This document shows positions 34,837-43,722 of a stretch of 64,000 nt of DNA, one piece after another; positions within the stretch are counted from its first letter, which is position 1; every line of letters begins with the position of its first letter. A program made the position numbers and the translations under genes. The DNA comes from FEB-12 sp964503315 (GTDB lineage Bacteria; Zixibacteria; MSB-5A5; GN15; FEB-12), in assembly GCA_964503315.1 (NCBI GenBank), contig CAZCZL010000014.1, forward strand, positions 1 through 64,000. Reading direction: 5' to 3'. The notes beneath the pieces were generated by a model. It had not been told where the DNA came from. It did not search any database and saw only the letters and a program-made list of their open reading frames with translations.

Positions 34837-35802
34837 CTATTCGTGATCTTCCCCCGCTGTCTCAAAATAGAGGAACCGGTCGAGCATCTTAACAAACTCC
34901 GACCACCCCGCCTCTTTCTGCTTCCGCCGGATCCGGTCCATCGCCCCCATCTTGCTGTCAATCTCATCACAATAGTAGAGCACCAGCGACTCCGGCATCA
35001 TCGGAACCACCGGCGACCCGTAATCCCTCTCTCCTTGGTGTGACAGTATCATATGCCGAAGCTTTATCAGAAGTTTCTCTGGAAAACCCTCTATCTGCGC
35101 CGCCCGCTGCGCGACCCAGGCATCGCAAATGCAAATGTGGTCGATCAGGCGGCCTTCATCGGTGAAATCGATCTTCATGTCCGCCGAATATGACCGGATC
35201 TTGCCGGCATCGTGAAATATCCCACCGAAAATGAGATAGTCCTTGTTGAGAAAGTCATACCCCGCCGCGACCCGTAGTGCCAACTCGCCGACATTGGCCG
35301 AATGCTCGGATAACCCGCCGACATACGCATGGTGCCAGAGCTTGCCGGCCGCGGCTTTCAGATAGTCATCGAGGAACTGCTTGTCATTGAGGAACAGATC
35401 AACCAACTGACGCACATACGTATTCTGTATCTTGTCCGCGAGTGCCATGATCCGCGCGAGTCGTTGCTCGTTGCTCTGGCTCGAGTGCGGGAGGATATCC
35501 TCCAGCTGGTATTCGTCATCCTTGGCCAGACGGATACGATTGACCTGAAGTTGTAGCTTGTTATTGTACTCCCCGACCAATCCCCCGACCTTGACCACCA
35601 TCCCTTCGGTCAGATCGGTCTGGCTGAAATAGTCCGGCTCCCAGATAACCCCCATTATCCGCCCGGTATTGTCCCCCAGCTCAAGTTGAACATAGACCCC
35701 TTTGCGGTACTCTTTGACATCCTTTTTCCGGACGACGAAATAGCCGATGATCTGGTCTTTGACGACGTAGTCGCGAATTTTCTTTGTATCCATCTGGCTC
35801 AC
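34837..35802 (-). CDS. YhaM-like 3'-5' exoribonuclease (OB fold plus HD domain)
   Basis: The 321-residue protein has an N-terminal OB-like nucleic-acid-binding domain (residues 10-95; YVQLELGDNTGRIMGVIWE) and an HD domain (about 145-300) with LWHHAYVGGLSEHSANV and IFHDAGKIR (the HD pair), plus the DEID region. The architecture and sequence fit YhaM, a phosphodiesterase acting on single-stranded RNA or DNA. It is monocistronic and divergent from lptF. The start ATG 35802 lacks a strong ribosome site; a second Met three codons later is possible. Confidence 0.88.
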   Translation of the reverse strand: MSQMDTKKIRDYVVKDQIIGYFVVRKKDVKEYRKGVYVQLELGDNTGRIMGVIWEPDYFSQTDLTEGMVVKVGGLVGEYNNKLQLQVNRIRLAKDDEYQLEDILPHSSQSNEQRLARIMALADKIQNTYVRQLVDLFLNDKQFLDDYLKAAAGKLWHHAYVGGLSEHSANVGELALRVAAGYDFLNKDYLIFGGIFHDAGKIRSYSADMKIDFTDEGRLIDHICICDAWVAQRAAQIEGFPEKLLIKLRHMILSHQGERDYGSPVVPMMPESLVLYYCDEIDSKMGAMDRIRRKQKEAGWSEFVKMLDRFLYFETAGEDHE

Positions 35803-35931
35803 CCCTGTAGGCTGGACATTTGCCGGTCAACCGCTAACATACAGTCGCCCGAACCGGTTGCCAACAACTTCGAACGGCCGGGAATATAAAAGTTGTCAGC
35901 CGGGTATAACTGGTATATTTTCCAGAGCCTT

Positions 35932-37263
35932 ATGAAGATCCTCCAGCGCTACATACTGAAAGAGCACATCGCGCCCTTTTTTTTCGCGCTCTTCATTATC
36001 ACCTTCCTGCTGATCATCGAGTATGTCCCCAAAATAGTCGACCAGGTGATTGACAAGGATCTCTCCATCTGGGTGGTGCTCGAACTCATTGGCCTTAATC
36101 TCGCCTGGATGTTGGCGCTTTCTGTTCCGATGTCTGTGCTTGTAGCGACTCTCATGGCCTTCGGACGCCTCACCGCGGACTTCGAGGTCACCGCTATCAA
36201 ATCTTCCGGCATCAACCTCCTGCAACTCCTGATACCGTTATTGATCGCCGCGTCTATTCTGACCGGCGTGATGATCTGGTTCAATGACGCCGTCCTGCCC
36301 GATCTCAACAAACGCGCTCGTATGCTCTGGGGGGATATCTCCGCCATGCGACCAACCCTGGTCTTCCGTTCCGGCGTATTTGTGACCGAGATCCCCGGCT
36401 ATCTGGTCCAGCTTGATCATATCGACCACGCGACCTCGCGCGTCGAAGGGGTCCGCATCACCGAGACCAAGAATCCGACCAAACCGCGGCTGATCATCGC
36501 TGAGTACGGATATCTCAAGTCGATGGACAACGGCAAGAACCTCCAATTCACGCTCTATAATGGTGAACTCCATTCCATGGATCTGGAGAATCCGGCCAAC
36601 TATCGCAAAGTCGATTTCGAGAATCAGGTGATCAATATCGGCGGCACCGGCTCGGAGCTGGTCCGCACGGAGTCTGAATACCGCACCGACCGCGAGATGC
36701 CTATTGACACCATGAAACAGCAGGTCATCACCAACCTCAAACAGATGGAGCCGCTGCGCGCCAGTTCATATAACAGCCTGAAAGAGAAATTTACGTTCCT
36801 CTTCTCCGACACGTTCGCCCCTCCCTCGAAAGCGCTGATGACCGACTCCACCGCCCGCACCTCTCTGCAATCTGACATTCTCGTCCTGGTAAAATCACTC
36901 GAGCGAAATATTCAGCAACTGGAAAGCCGCCAGAAGGCGGTCGCCAAGTTCCAGATAGAGATATATAAGAAATATTCCATCCCCTCCGCATCGCTCGCGT
37001 TTGTGCTGATCGGGGCACCCTTAGCGATCATGGCGCGTAAAGGTGGGATGGGAATTGCCATCTCTATATCGATCCTGCTCTTTATTATCTACTGGGCATT
37101 CCTGATCGGCGGCGAGGATCTGGCCGACCGCGGCATTCTCTCCCCCTTTATCGCCATGTGGGGGGCGAATATCCAGCTCGGCACCATTGGTATCTATCTC
37201 ATCTACATCGTCGTGACTGAAAAGCCGGTCTTCGGTTTCTTCCGGCAGGTGCATCGCGGATGA
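35932..37263 (+). CDS. lptF: LptF/LptG-family permease (LPS export), first gene
   Basis: The protein of about 443 residues has the YjgP/YjgQ layout: three N-terminal membrane helices, a beta-jellyroll periplasmic domain (about 130-300) and three C-terminal helices. ILQRYILKEHIAPFFFALFIITFLLI and PDLNKRARMLWGDI are typical. It forms, with LptG and LptB, the inner-membrane ABC exporter of lipopolysaccharide. ATG 35932 is used; an upstream TTG frame (35893) would add 13 unlikely residues. It overlaps the second permease gene by 4 bp. Confidence 0.9.
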   Translation: MKILQRYILKEHIAPFFFALFIITFLLIIEYVPKIVDQVIDKDLSIWVVLELIGLNLAWMLALSVPMSVLVATLMAFGRLTADFEVTAIKSSGINLLQLLIPLLIAASILTGVMIWFNDAVLPDLNKRARMLWGDISAMRPTLVFRSGVFVTEIPGYLVQLDHIDHATSRVEGVRITETKNPTKPRLIIAEYGYLKSMDNGKNLQFTLYNGELHSMDLENPANYRKVDFENQVINIGGTGSELVRTESEYRTDREMPIDTMKQQVITNLKQMEPLRASSYNSLKEKFTFLFSDTFAPPSKALMTDSTARTSLQSDILVLVKSLERNIQQLESRQKAVAKFQIEIYKKYSIPSASLAFVLIGAPLAIMARKGGMGIAISISILLFIIYWAFLIGGEDLADRGILSPFIAMWGANIQLGTIGIYLIYIVVTEKPVFGFFRQVHRG

Positions 37264-38342
37264 TCAAGAAACTCGACCTCTACTTGTTGCGTCACTATCT
37301 GTTGGCGCTGCTGGTTGTCACCGTAGCGATCGGCCTAACGATCATAGTGGTCAACATGGTTGAGCAGTTGCGCGACTTTGTCGACCACCAGATACCGCTG
37401 CTGACCATTCTTCAATACTATCTCTTCTTTGGCGGGTGGGTCCTCAAGTCGTTTCTCCCGATGTTTGTCCTGCTCGCCGCGCTCTTCTCCGTCTCCATTC
37501 TCGCGAGACGTCGCGAGATCCTCGCTATGAAAGCCGCCGGTATCTCTCTCTACCGCGTTATCGCGCCTTATCTGGTCGCGACCGCCATCCTCGCCGCGGC
37601 TCACTTCTATTACAGCGAGTACCTCTTCCCACCGCTCAACCAACGTCGCGTGGAGATGAAAGAGTTCACCATAGAGTCCCGCTCCAAAGCGGCGCTCGCC
37701 AAAGTGCGGAATGTTTACCGCCAGATCAGCCCCGGCAAGTTCTACACTATTACGTCATTTGACACCGACCGTGGCGATGGCCGCGATTTCAAGTTCTACT
37801 CAACCCAGAACCACCGGCTGGTGCAGATCGTCACCGCCGAAAAAGTCCGCTTCGAGGACCATCGATGGCTCCTTACTTCCGGGCAGGTGCGCGATTTCGA
37901 TTCCACCGCCAAAGAGACTTTCTCCGAGTTCGATACCCTGACCTTTACCCTCATCAAGGATAAACCCGGCGATTTCCAGAGCAGACTCGTCAAGCCCGAG
38001 GATATGGGACTTGACGAATTGAAAGATTACATCGAACTGCAGAAACGGACCGGCGGACCATATCTCAGAGAATCGATCGACCTTCAGATCAAGTATGCGT
38101 TCCCGCTCACCTCGGTTATCATCATCCTGATCTGCGTTCCGTTCGCGGCCAATCCGCAACGGTCCGGCATAGCGGTCTCGTTCTCTGTCGGTGCGGGGAT
38201 ATCTCTGCTCTATTTTGTACTCTTCAAGATCCTGCAGTCCGCGGGCTACAACGAAAAGGTTCCCGAACTCGTGGCGGTCTGGGGAATCAATGCGGTCTTT
38301 CTTCTCATTGGACTGATCGTTTTGATCGGAGCGCGCAAGTAA
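37260..38342 (+). CDS. lptG: LptF/LptG-family permease (LPS export), second gene
   Basis: This 360-residue protein has the same YjgP/YjgQ topology as its partner. Its N-terminus IKKLDLYLLRHYLLALLVVTVAIG and the LFPPLNQRRVEMK stretch after the third helix mark the family. It is translationally coupled to lptF (ATGA) and to the next methyltransferase gene (TAATG). An LptB gene is not in the window. Outer-membrane biogenesis by this pair supports a diderm cell envelope. Confidence 0.9.
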   Translation: MIKKLDLYLLRHYLLALLVVTVAIGLTIIVVNMVEQLRDFVDHQIPLLTILQYYLFFGGWVLKSFLPMFVLLAALFSVSILARRREILAMKAAGISLYRVIAPYLVATAILAAAHFYYSEYLFPPLNQRRVEMKEFTIESRSKAALAKVRNVYRQISPGKFYTITSFDTDRGDGRDFKFYSTQNHRLVQIVTAEKVRFEDHRWLLTSGQVRDFDSTAKETFSEFDTLTFTLIKDKPGDFQSRLVKPEDMGLDELKDYIELQKRTGGPYLRESIDLQIKYAFPLTSVIIILICVPFAANPQRSGIAVSFSVGAGISLLYFVLFKILQSAGYNEKVPELVAVWGINAVFLLIGLIVLIGARK

Positions 38343-39121
38343 TGCCGCACGATGGACACGAACTGAATCGCCGGATGTGGAACGAACTGGTTGATATCCA
38401 CGTCGCCCATCCATCCTATCGCGTGAAGGAGTTCCTCGATGGCGGTTCCACACTCAAACAACTAGAGCAGCGCGAACTTGGCGATGTCTCCGACAGAACT
38501 CTTCTCCACCTGATGTGCCAGTTCGGCCTTGATACGCTTTCGTGGGCACGTAAAGGAGCTATCGTCACCGGTGTCGACATTGCCGACCAGTCAATTCTCC
38601 GCGCCAACGAACTGAAACATAAGGCGGGACTTGATCCCGCGCGATTCATTCGAGCCGATATTCTGGAATTACCGACGAAGTTGACTGAGCAGTTTGATAT
38701 CGTCTATCAATCCTATGGCACACTCTGTTGGCTGGGGGATATATCACAATGGGCGAAAGTTGTAGCACATTTTCTGAAGCCGGGCGGGCAGTTTCTCCTC
38801 ATCGACGACCACCCCGCGTCGCTCGGCATGTATGAAACCTCCCTCCATTACTTTTCAACTGAGTCTGAGACACTCGCGGACCTCCCCGATTACGCCGACC
38901 GCGCCTACCGGCGACAGAATCCAAGCACCGAATGGCAGCACACGCTGGCTGAGGTCATCAATTCACTCATAGCCGCGGGGCTCAACATCACCAAGCTCGG
39001 GGAATACGATTACTCCTACTACCAGGTCACCGAACAGTGGCGCCAGGTCGAGGATCGCTGGTATCCGCCCGATGGTCCCTACAAATTCCCGATCATGCTG
39101 ATGGTTCGCGCCACGCGCTGA
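38342..39121 (+). CDS. Class I SAM-dependent methyltransferase (lptG-linked)
   Basis: The 259-residue protein has TLLHLMCQFGLDTLSWARKG (motif I), VTGVDIADQSI and the FDIVYQSYGTLCWLGDI and FLKPGGQFLLIDDHP strands of a SAM methyltransferase. The HLMCQ(F/G)xDTL pattern is found in a group of proteins seen next to many genes. Coupling to lptG by TAATG suggests an accidental or envelope-related role, but the substrate is unknown. Confidence 0.8.
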   Translation: MPHDGHELNRRMWNELVDIHVAHPSYRVKEFLDGGSTLKQLEQRELGDVSDRTLLHLMCQFGLDTLSWARKGAIVTGVDIADQSILRANELKHKAGLDPARFIRADILELPTKLTEQFDIVYQSYGTLCWLGDISQWAKVVAHFLKPGGQFLLIDDHPASLGMYETSLHYFSTESETLADLPDYADRAYRRQNPSTEWQHTLAEVINSLIAAGLNITKLGEYDYSYYQVTEQWRQVEDRWYPPDGPYKFPIMLMVRATR

Positions 39122-39126
39122 TAACA

Positions 39127-39825
39127 CTAGTGCGCGCGAAGCACCGCCATCTTCGCGTGAAACGCCGACTCGATCAGCGAGACCGCGCTCTCCAGACTCA
39201 TCAAACCGGTATTGATCACTAGATCGTAATGCATTGGATCATCGATGTCATGGTGATACACCGATTTGATGAAGTCGCGGCGCTCCTTGTCGGACTTGTC
39301 GATCATCTCCTTCGCGTCGCGCGGCGCTATCTGCTTATAGCGGCAGATATTCTCGATTCGCGTCGCGTACGGGCAGACCACTCGCACGTGCATCCCTTTG
39401 CGCGGCCCGAGGATGAAATTCCCGCCCCGCCCCATCAGGATCACTCCGCCCAATTCGGCCAGTGACATCACGACCTTATGGAGATACTCATTGTAGTCTG
39501 ACCGATCGACCAATTGACCGGTCATGGCTGCTTCGAACGCGCTGTGCAGATGTCCACGTGTCCGTTCATCGAGCGCCTCAAGCAAGCGCTTGTAGTACCC
39601 CGACTCTTTAGCGATCGCATCGATCACCTCCCGATGTAATCGCTGGAAGCCTAGTCGTTCCGCTAACTCTGTGGCGAGATACGAGCCGCGTGAGCCGGTT
39701 TGACGGCTGATCGTGATAATGCGGTACGGTTCCGCGTGCGGCGGATGAGTCTCCTCAGATGTCCGCCGACGCTCCAACTCCCACTTGAGGAGTTGTCGAT
39801 TGATAATGGCATCAATCGAGGTCAT
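39127..39825 (-). CDS. Cytidylate kinase-like (Cytidylate_kin2) protein
   Basis: The protein of about 232 residues has the Cytidylate_kin2 layout: YRIITISRQTGSRGSYLATELAERLGF in place of a P-loop, then FQRLHREVIDAIAKESG, RGGNFILGPR and NICRYKQIAPRDAKEMIDKSDKERRDFI. It probably phosphorylates a nucleoside monophosphate, but its substrate is not established. The start ATG 39825 has an excellent ribosome site (GGAGGTGAT, 4 bases away), preferred over ATG-like codons upstream. It is convergent with the methyltransferase gene. Confidence 0.8.
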   Translation of the reverse strand: MTSIDAIINRQLLKWELERRRTSEETHPPHAEPYRIITISRQTGSRGSYLATELAERLGFQRLHREVIDAIAKESGYYKRLLEALDERTRGHLHSAFEAAMTGQLVDRSDYNEYLHKVVMSLAELGGVILMGRGGNFILGPRKGMHVRVVCPYATRIENICRYKQIAPRDAKEMIDKSDKERRDFIKSVYHHDIDDPMHYDLVINTGLMSLESAVSLIESAFHAKMAVLRAH

Positions 39826-39897
39826 ACGAATCACCTCCACCACAATATACGGACAAATCGTGGAGTTGCTACTATATTTTTTGTCTGATGGAGAGTG

Positions 39898-39965
39898 TCA
39901 GGAGGTTCTTCCCCGCTCCCCCTGGGAGAGGGTGCCCCCGTGCAGGCGGGGACGGGTGAGGGAGT
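39898..39965. repeat. Dispersed GC-rich intergenic repeat (CTCCCCCTGGGAGAGGGTG type)
   Basis: The stretch CTCCCCCTGGGAGAGGGTG followed by GGCGGGGACGGGTGAGGG resembles a widespread bacterial intergenic repeat family whose units read CCCTCTCCC and GGGTGAGGG. It lies directly 3' of csaA and 5' of the cytidylate-kinase-like gene. It has no coding role that I can see. Confidence 0.5.
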
Positions 39966-40307
39966 CTAATACAGCCGTCCGCCCAACTCCGCTTCCTCCA
40001 CCGGGCTGACCAGCACCAAGCCTCCTCCCGGACGCGGCACCCCCAGCATCAGAACCTCGGAGAGGAACCCGCCGATATTCTTCGGCGGAAAATTCACTAC
40101 CGCCAGGCATTGTCGATTGAGCAGCTGCTCGGGCGTATAATCGGTCTTGAATCGCGCCGAGGTCTGTTTGATCCCTATCTCCGCCCCAAAATCGATCTTC
40201 AGCTTGTACGCCGGTATCTTCGCCCGCTCAAAGTCGACAACCTCGATTATCCGCCCCACCCGGATATCAACCTTAACAAAATCATCATACGTCAATGGTT
40301 CGCTCAT
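39966..40307 (-). CDS. csaA: CsaA-like tRNA-binding-domain protein
   Basis: The 113-residue protein is a stand-alone OB-fold tRNA-binding domain: KVDIRVGRIIEVVDFERAKIPAYKLKIDFG, IGIKQTSARFKTDYTPEQLLNRQCLAVVNFPPKNIGGFLSEVLMLGV. This is CsaA, described as a chaperone or secretion-related protein. The start is ATG 40307; a TTG at 40319 lies in frame. It follows a terminator of the Tat-exported protein gene and is transcribed on its own. Confidence 0.85.
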   Translation of the reverse strand: MSEPLTYDDFVKVDIRVGRIIEVVDFERAKIPAYKLKIDFGAEIGIKQTSARFKTDYTPEQLLNRQCLAVVNFPPKNIGGFLSEVLMLGVPRPGGGLVLVSPVEEAELGGRLY

Positions 40308-40324
40308 GGAGGTAATCAATCGAA

Positions 40325-40356
40325 AACCAAAGCCCCCGGCAAGTGAGAACCGGGGG
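40325..40356 (-). terminator. Intrinsic terminator after Tat-exported protein gene
   Basis: CCCCCGG (40333-40339) pairs with CCGGGGG (40350-40356) over a 10-base loop; on the minus strand a U-rich tail (CTTTGGTTTT) follows. It separates the Tat-exported protein gene from csaA. Confidence 0.75.
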
Positions 40357-40372
40357 TCCGGTTGTTGCTGAT

Positions 40373-41806
40373 TTAGCTATGCCACATCTTCATATGGTCG
40401 GCATGCGTATGCAGATATCCTCCCGCCTGCATATTTTTGTCGTAGAAATCGAGATCCAGATGGTGCGCCTGCAGGAAAGTCAGCGTGTAGACCGATGGCA
40501 CCGTCCCGGGGAACCGCCCAAACGTGTCGTAGATATACTGTGCCTGCAACGCCACACACTCTTTGAACTGCTCGTTCATCTGCGCCGCCGCGCCGCGCAC
40601 TTTGGCGGTCTCTTTCCATGGACCCGGTGTTTCCGGATTGAACGGTCCGCCCGGACCATACTTCCGCTGCACCAGCGCGTCCACCGCCGCCCGCATATGC
40701 GGATAGTGCGGCGGACAGTATGCCTCAAAAACCCCTTCTCGACCGGTGAAATTCGGCACCGGCCATTTCGGATTGGTGTCGAAGCGGAACCCGAGTCCCG
40801 GAACCGCGGGATTCCCCGACGCCCCCAACAGCGAGAACGGATCGATGCCGTCAAACATCCATCCGCCCAACCCGAGCGCCTGAAGCATCAGCATCCCGGC
40901 ATAACAGGAGGTCGACAACTCCGCGCAGACTTCAGTCAGCAGGAATTGCTCCATAAACGATACCGGATAGGCCGCTTTCGGGTCGATCAAGTCGGAGAAC
41001 TTCTCGATTCCGGGTATCGGGCGTCCATTGATATCATCCATAAGGCATTTGCCGTTCTGCGCGAGATACGCGATCCCCGCCAGATAGTGTTGGGCGACAT
41101 CCGCCACCGGGATGATCAGGGTGCTCCCCGGAACATTCACACACCAGGTATTGTGCGGCTCAAGGTACGGCTCTTCCGCCGGAAGATTCAGTCGCTTGTC
41201 ATCAAGCTTCCTGATGCGGGCTTTGTGCGCCGAAAGCCATCCCTCCAGATCATGTTCGCCGTTCTCATTCATCTTAAGCAGCGACCCGGAGTCACGCGTC
41301 GGCAGAAAGTATGTGCCGTTGTCATCGGTAAAGAAAATCTCGGTCGTGTGGAATCCGGCCGATGACGGAAACGTCCTCCCGCCCGCCGCGTTGGCGTAAT
41401 TCGACAATTTCGGCGCGTACCGACTGGCGCGATAATGCATGTAATGCCAGCCGTTGTTGCCGGTCGCGGCGGCGAGCACCAGCATCTGCTCGAGGTCAGA
41501 GAGCGGCATCGGCGCATGTTTTGATTTGTACGCCAGCACGCCATCGGGGATCTCATCCCCCATCGCGAACCGTCGGGCGCGACGTCCCAGCAATGCTTCG
41601 ATCAATGGGAAATTGACCGCCTGCTCCAATCCTTTGGGGAGTGACGGCACTCTGTCGAGAAGTACTTTGCCGCGTTCGGTCGTTTGCGCGGCGAGATTTG
41701 AGAAGCCGAGTCCTGAAAGAGCGGCGCCGGCGCCGATAGCGAGGTGTCCGAGCATGCGACGGCGGGTAACGGGCATCCATCCGGTGGTGTGGCCATTGTC
41801 AGACAT
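40373..41806 (-). CDS. Tat-exported protein, nitroreductase/SagB-like (tentative)
   Basis: The protein of about 477 residues has a twin-arginine signal peptide (VTRRRMLGHLAIGAGAALSGLG). The body contains RRARRFAMGD, PMPLSDLEQMLVLAAATGNNGW and RTFPSSAGFHTTEIFF, which together resemble the SagB/nitroreductase fold (PSAG and EL-L-A-A-G motifs), so flavin-dependent redox chemistry is possible. The C-terminus (GGYLHTHADHMKMWHS) is His-rich and may bind metal. The start ATG 41806 has a near-perfect AAGGAGGA ribosome site; a longer frame upstream to 41887 lacks the signal peptide logic. Substrate unknown. Confidence 0.6.
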   Translation of the reverse strand: MSDNGHTTGWMPVTRRRMLGHLAIGAGAALSGLGFSNLAAQTTERGKVLLDRVPSLPKGLEQAVNFPLIEALLGRRARRFAMGDEIPDGVLAYKSKHAPMPLSDLEQMLVLAAATGNNGWHYMHYRASRYAPKLSNYANAAGGRTFPSSAGFHTTEIFFTDDNGTYFLPTRDSGSLLKMNENGEHDLEGWLSAHKARIRKLDDKRLNLPAEEPYLEPHNTWCVNVPGSTLIIPVADVAQHYLAGIAYLAQNGKCLMDDINGRPIPGIEKFSDLIDPKAAYPVSFMEQFLLTEVCAELSTSCYAGMLMLQALGLGGWMFDGIDPFSLLGASGNPAVPGLGFRFDTNPKWPVPNFTGREGVFEAYCPPHYPHMRAAVDALVQRKYGPGGPFNPETPGPWKETAKVRGAAAQMNEQFKECVALQAQYIYDTFGRFPGTVPSVYTLTFLQAHHLDLDFYDKNMQAGGYLHTHADHMKMWHS

Positions 41807-41952
41807 ACGATCCTCCTTCGTGTCTGTTGAGGTGAAGATGAAATGGAGGTTCAGAGACCTTCCCGCCCGGACAGCGGAATGATACAATAATGGACCAGAT
41901 TGGTCAATGAGGAAATCAAGCGCAATAGTTCCCCTACAGCAAACAGGTTAAT

Positions 41953-43653
41953 TTAAAACAGATAGTGCTGTAACCCGATTGAGACTCTATAGCTCCAGTC
42001 GGATTCGACCGTATCAGAACCGCCGCCACTGTAATCATAGCGGCTGTTCCGTAGGGACAGATCGAGCATCAGTGTTGTAGGCACACTGATGCGATAATCA
42101 AGACTCGAAGAGATACCAAGAAAACGACGCGACTCACTTCTGCTCTGATTTGCTGCTACCAGCTCGCCCAGATCATAGTCCAGATACTGATCGACCCAAC
42201 TCCAGACTAGCGATGTGTAGGACCAATTGCCTCCCACCGATAGGCTGGTGCGTGAGTCCACAAGCCACTCCAAACTGATATTGCCTTCAAGCATGTAGTT
42301 GTCGGTGTATTCAAGATCGGTAGCGGAAACTAGAGAGACCCAAGCACTTCCATTGAGCGCGGCCGTCTGAAGAGAGGCTGGTCGCAATGGAGTTTCCTCG
42401 CGCAAATAGTACCTTCCAGTGCCCCAGGCGCTGAAATGCCAGTGGGCACCCAATGGTCGAGAATGATCAGCTCTCATAAAGAGATACGATTGCTCTTCAG
42501 AAGATACAGGATGAAAGAAGTTGTAATAGGAATCACTAAGAAGGGAGACTGTGTCAACCGCACCAATTGAGTTCAAAAACTCGTTCGTGACAATCTGATA
42601 CATGCTCCCGCTCAGTCCGGACTGGCTCGACTGTCGGCTGTAATAGAAACCAATACCTCCAGTCACCTTACTGCCAAAGACCCTTTTGTTTCTTGGGTAG
42701 TAATCCCACACATCTTGGATGACATAGCACTGTCGTATATTCGATAAACTAATCAGACCTTCCGATTGTAGGTAGGACGTGATTTCTTCCAGAGCTTCTA
42801 TCCGCCTTAATCGGTCGTCTACCATATGTCGCCTGCGCAGGTCGTATATCATAGCGGCCAGGAACGTCATTTGGTCATATGAAGGTTGGTCGTCAAGGAG
42901 GCCATGCTTGTCGAGTACTTCGACAAGTAATAATGCGGTCGCCGCATATTCACCGACTTCGGTACGACCCCAGCCTGCCGCCAGCTCACCTGAAAAACGA
43001 TACTGCTTGGAATCCCCGACATTCTCCGCTCGGTTTTCCTCGGATTGCTTCTGAATAACGCTGTCATCAATATCGTGAAAGACCCAATCAGTAGACTCAG
43101 CCTGAATGTCCTTGAAAGTTGACTGGTAAATGACCTGAGTTGCTATCCCCGCACACAGGAAGATGTCCCTGAACAGGTACTCCCCACCATCGGCCTGAAT
43201 TACTCCTCGCAGTTGGTAAGAGCCAAAGTCGCTAAGACGAGTCATTCTTCCGGTGCTCGATTCATTAGAGTAGCTGGAATACATGGATTCATTCCGGTCA
43301 TTCTTGTCTCGCGTCCAGACCGGCTCAAATCGAATCAGAGCATTGAGGAAACGCGGGGTTGTTTTGTAGGTGTATCGGATTGATGATCCTGCGTCCAGTC
43401 GAAGCTGATCGCGTGAGCCGTCCGCGCTCAAGTTACTGAATCCCATAGTTGACGAACTCGAGTGCCTGTTATCCCCAGATGTACCGTTGGCTCCAAAGCT
43501 CCCATCCACCCGCCACTCCAGATCGGTAAACTTCTCCGGTATATAACTATCCACCCGAAACGGCTTCGTCTCCTGTGCGGCGCAGATTGATGTGAACAGA
43601 AAAAGACATGACGCCGCGAATGCGGCACTGGACGCGAGTTGTCGAACTGACAT
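41953..43653 (-). CDS. Outer-membrane beta-barrel-like protein, unknown function
   Basis: The 566-residue protein has a signal peptide (cleavage near ICAAQ) and a body of alternating beta strands with Trp/Tyr-rich tips. It ends in SYRVSIGLQHYLF, with the C-terminal Phe typical of beta-barrel proteins inserted by BamA. Central segment (about residues 195-330) is more helical and may be a plug or periplasmic domain. The DNA is visibly more AT-rich, with different codon choice from the surrounding genes, which hints at transfer or weak constraint. No family recognised. Confidence 0.7.
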   Translation of the reverse strand: MSVRQLASSAAFAASCLFLFTSICAAQETKPFRVDSYIPEKFTDLEWRVDGSFGANGTSGDNRHSSSSTMGFSNLSADGSRDQLRLDAGSSIRYTYKTTPRFLNALIRFEPVWTRDKNDRNESMYSSYSNESSTGRMTRLSDFGSYQLRGVIQADGGEYLFRDIFLCAGIATQVIYQSTFKDIQAESTDWVFHDIDDSVIQKQSEENRAENVGDSKQYRFSGELAAGWGRTEVGEYAATALLLVEVLDKHGLLDDQPSYDQMTFLAAMIYDLRRRHMVDDRLRRIEALEEITSYLQSEGLISLSNIRQCYVIQDVWDYYPRNKRVFGSKVTGGIGFYYSRQSSQSGLSGSMYQIVTNEFLNSIGAVDTVSLLSDSYYNFFHPVSSEEQSYLFMRADHSRPLGAHWHFSAWGTGRYYLREETPLRPASLQTAALNGSAWVSLVSATDLEYTDNYMLEGNISLEWLVDSRTSLSVGGNWSYTSLVWSWVDQYLDYDLGELVAANQSRSESRRFLGISSSLDYRISVPTTLMLDLSLRNSRYDYSGGGSDTVESDWSYRVSIGLQHYLF

Positions 43654-43722
43654 GAATAACTCCCCGTTATATGGTCTCCCCGAAATAAGCCGAAAACTCC
43701 CCGGAAGTCAAGCGTAGACTGT

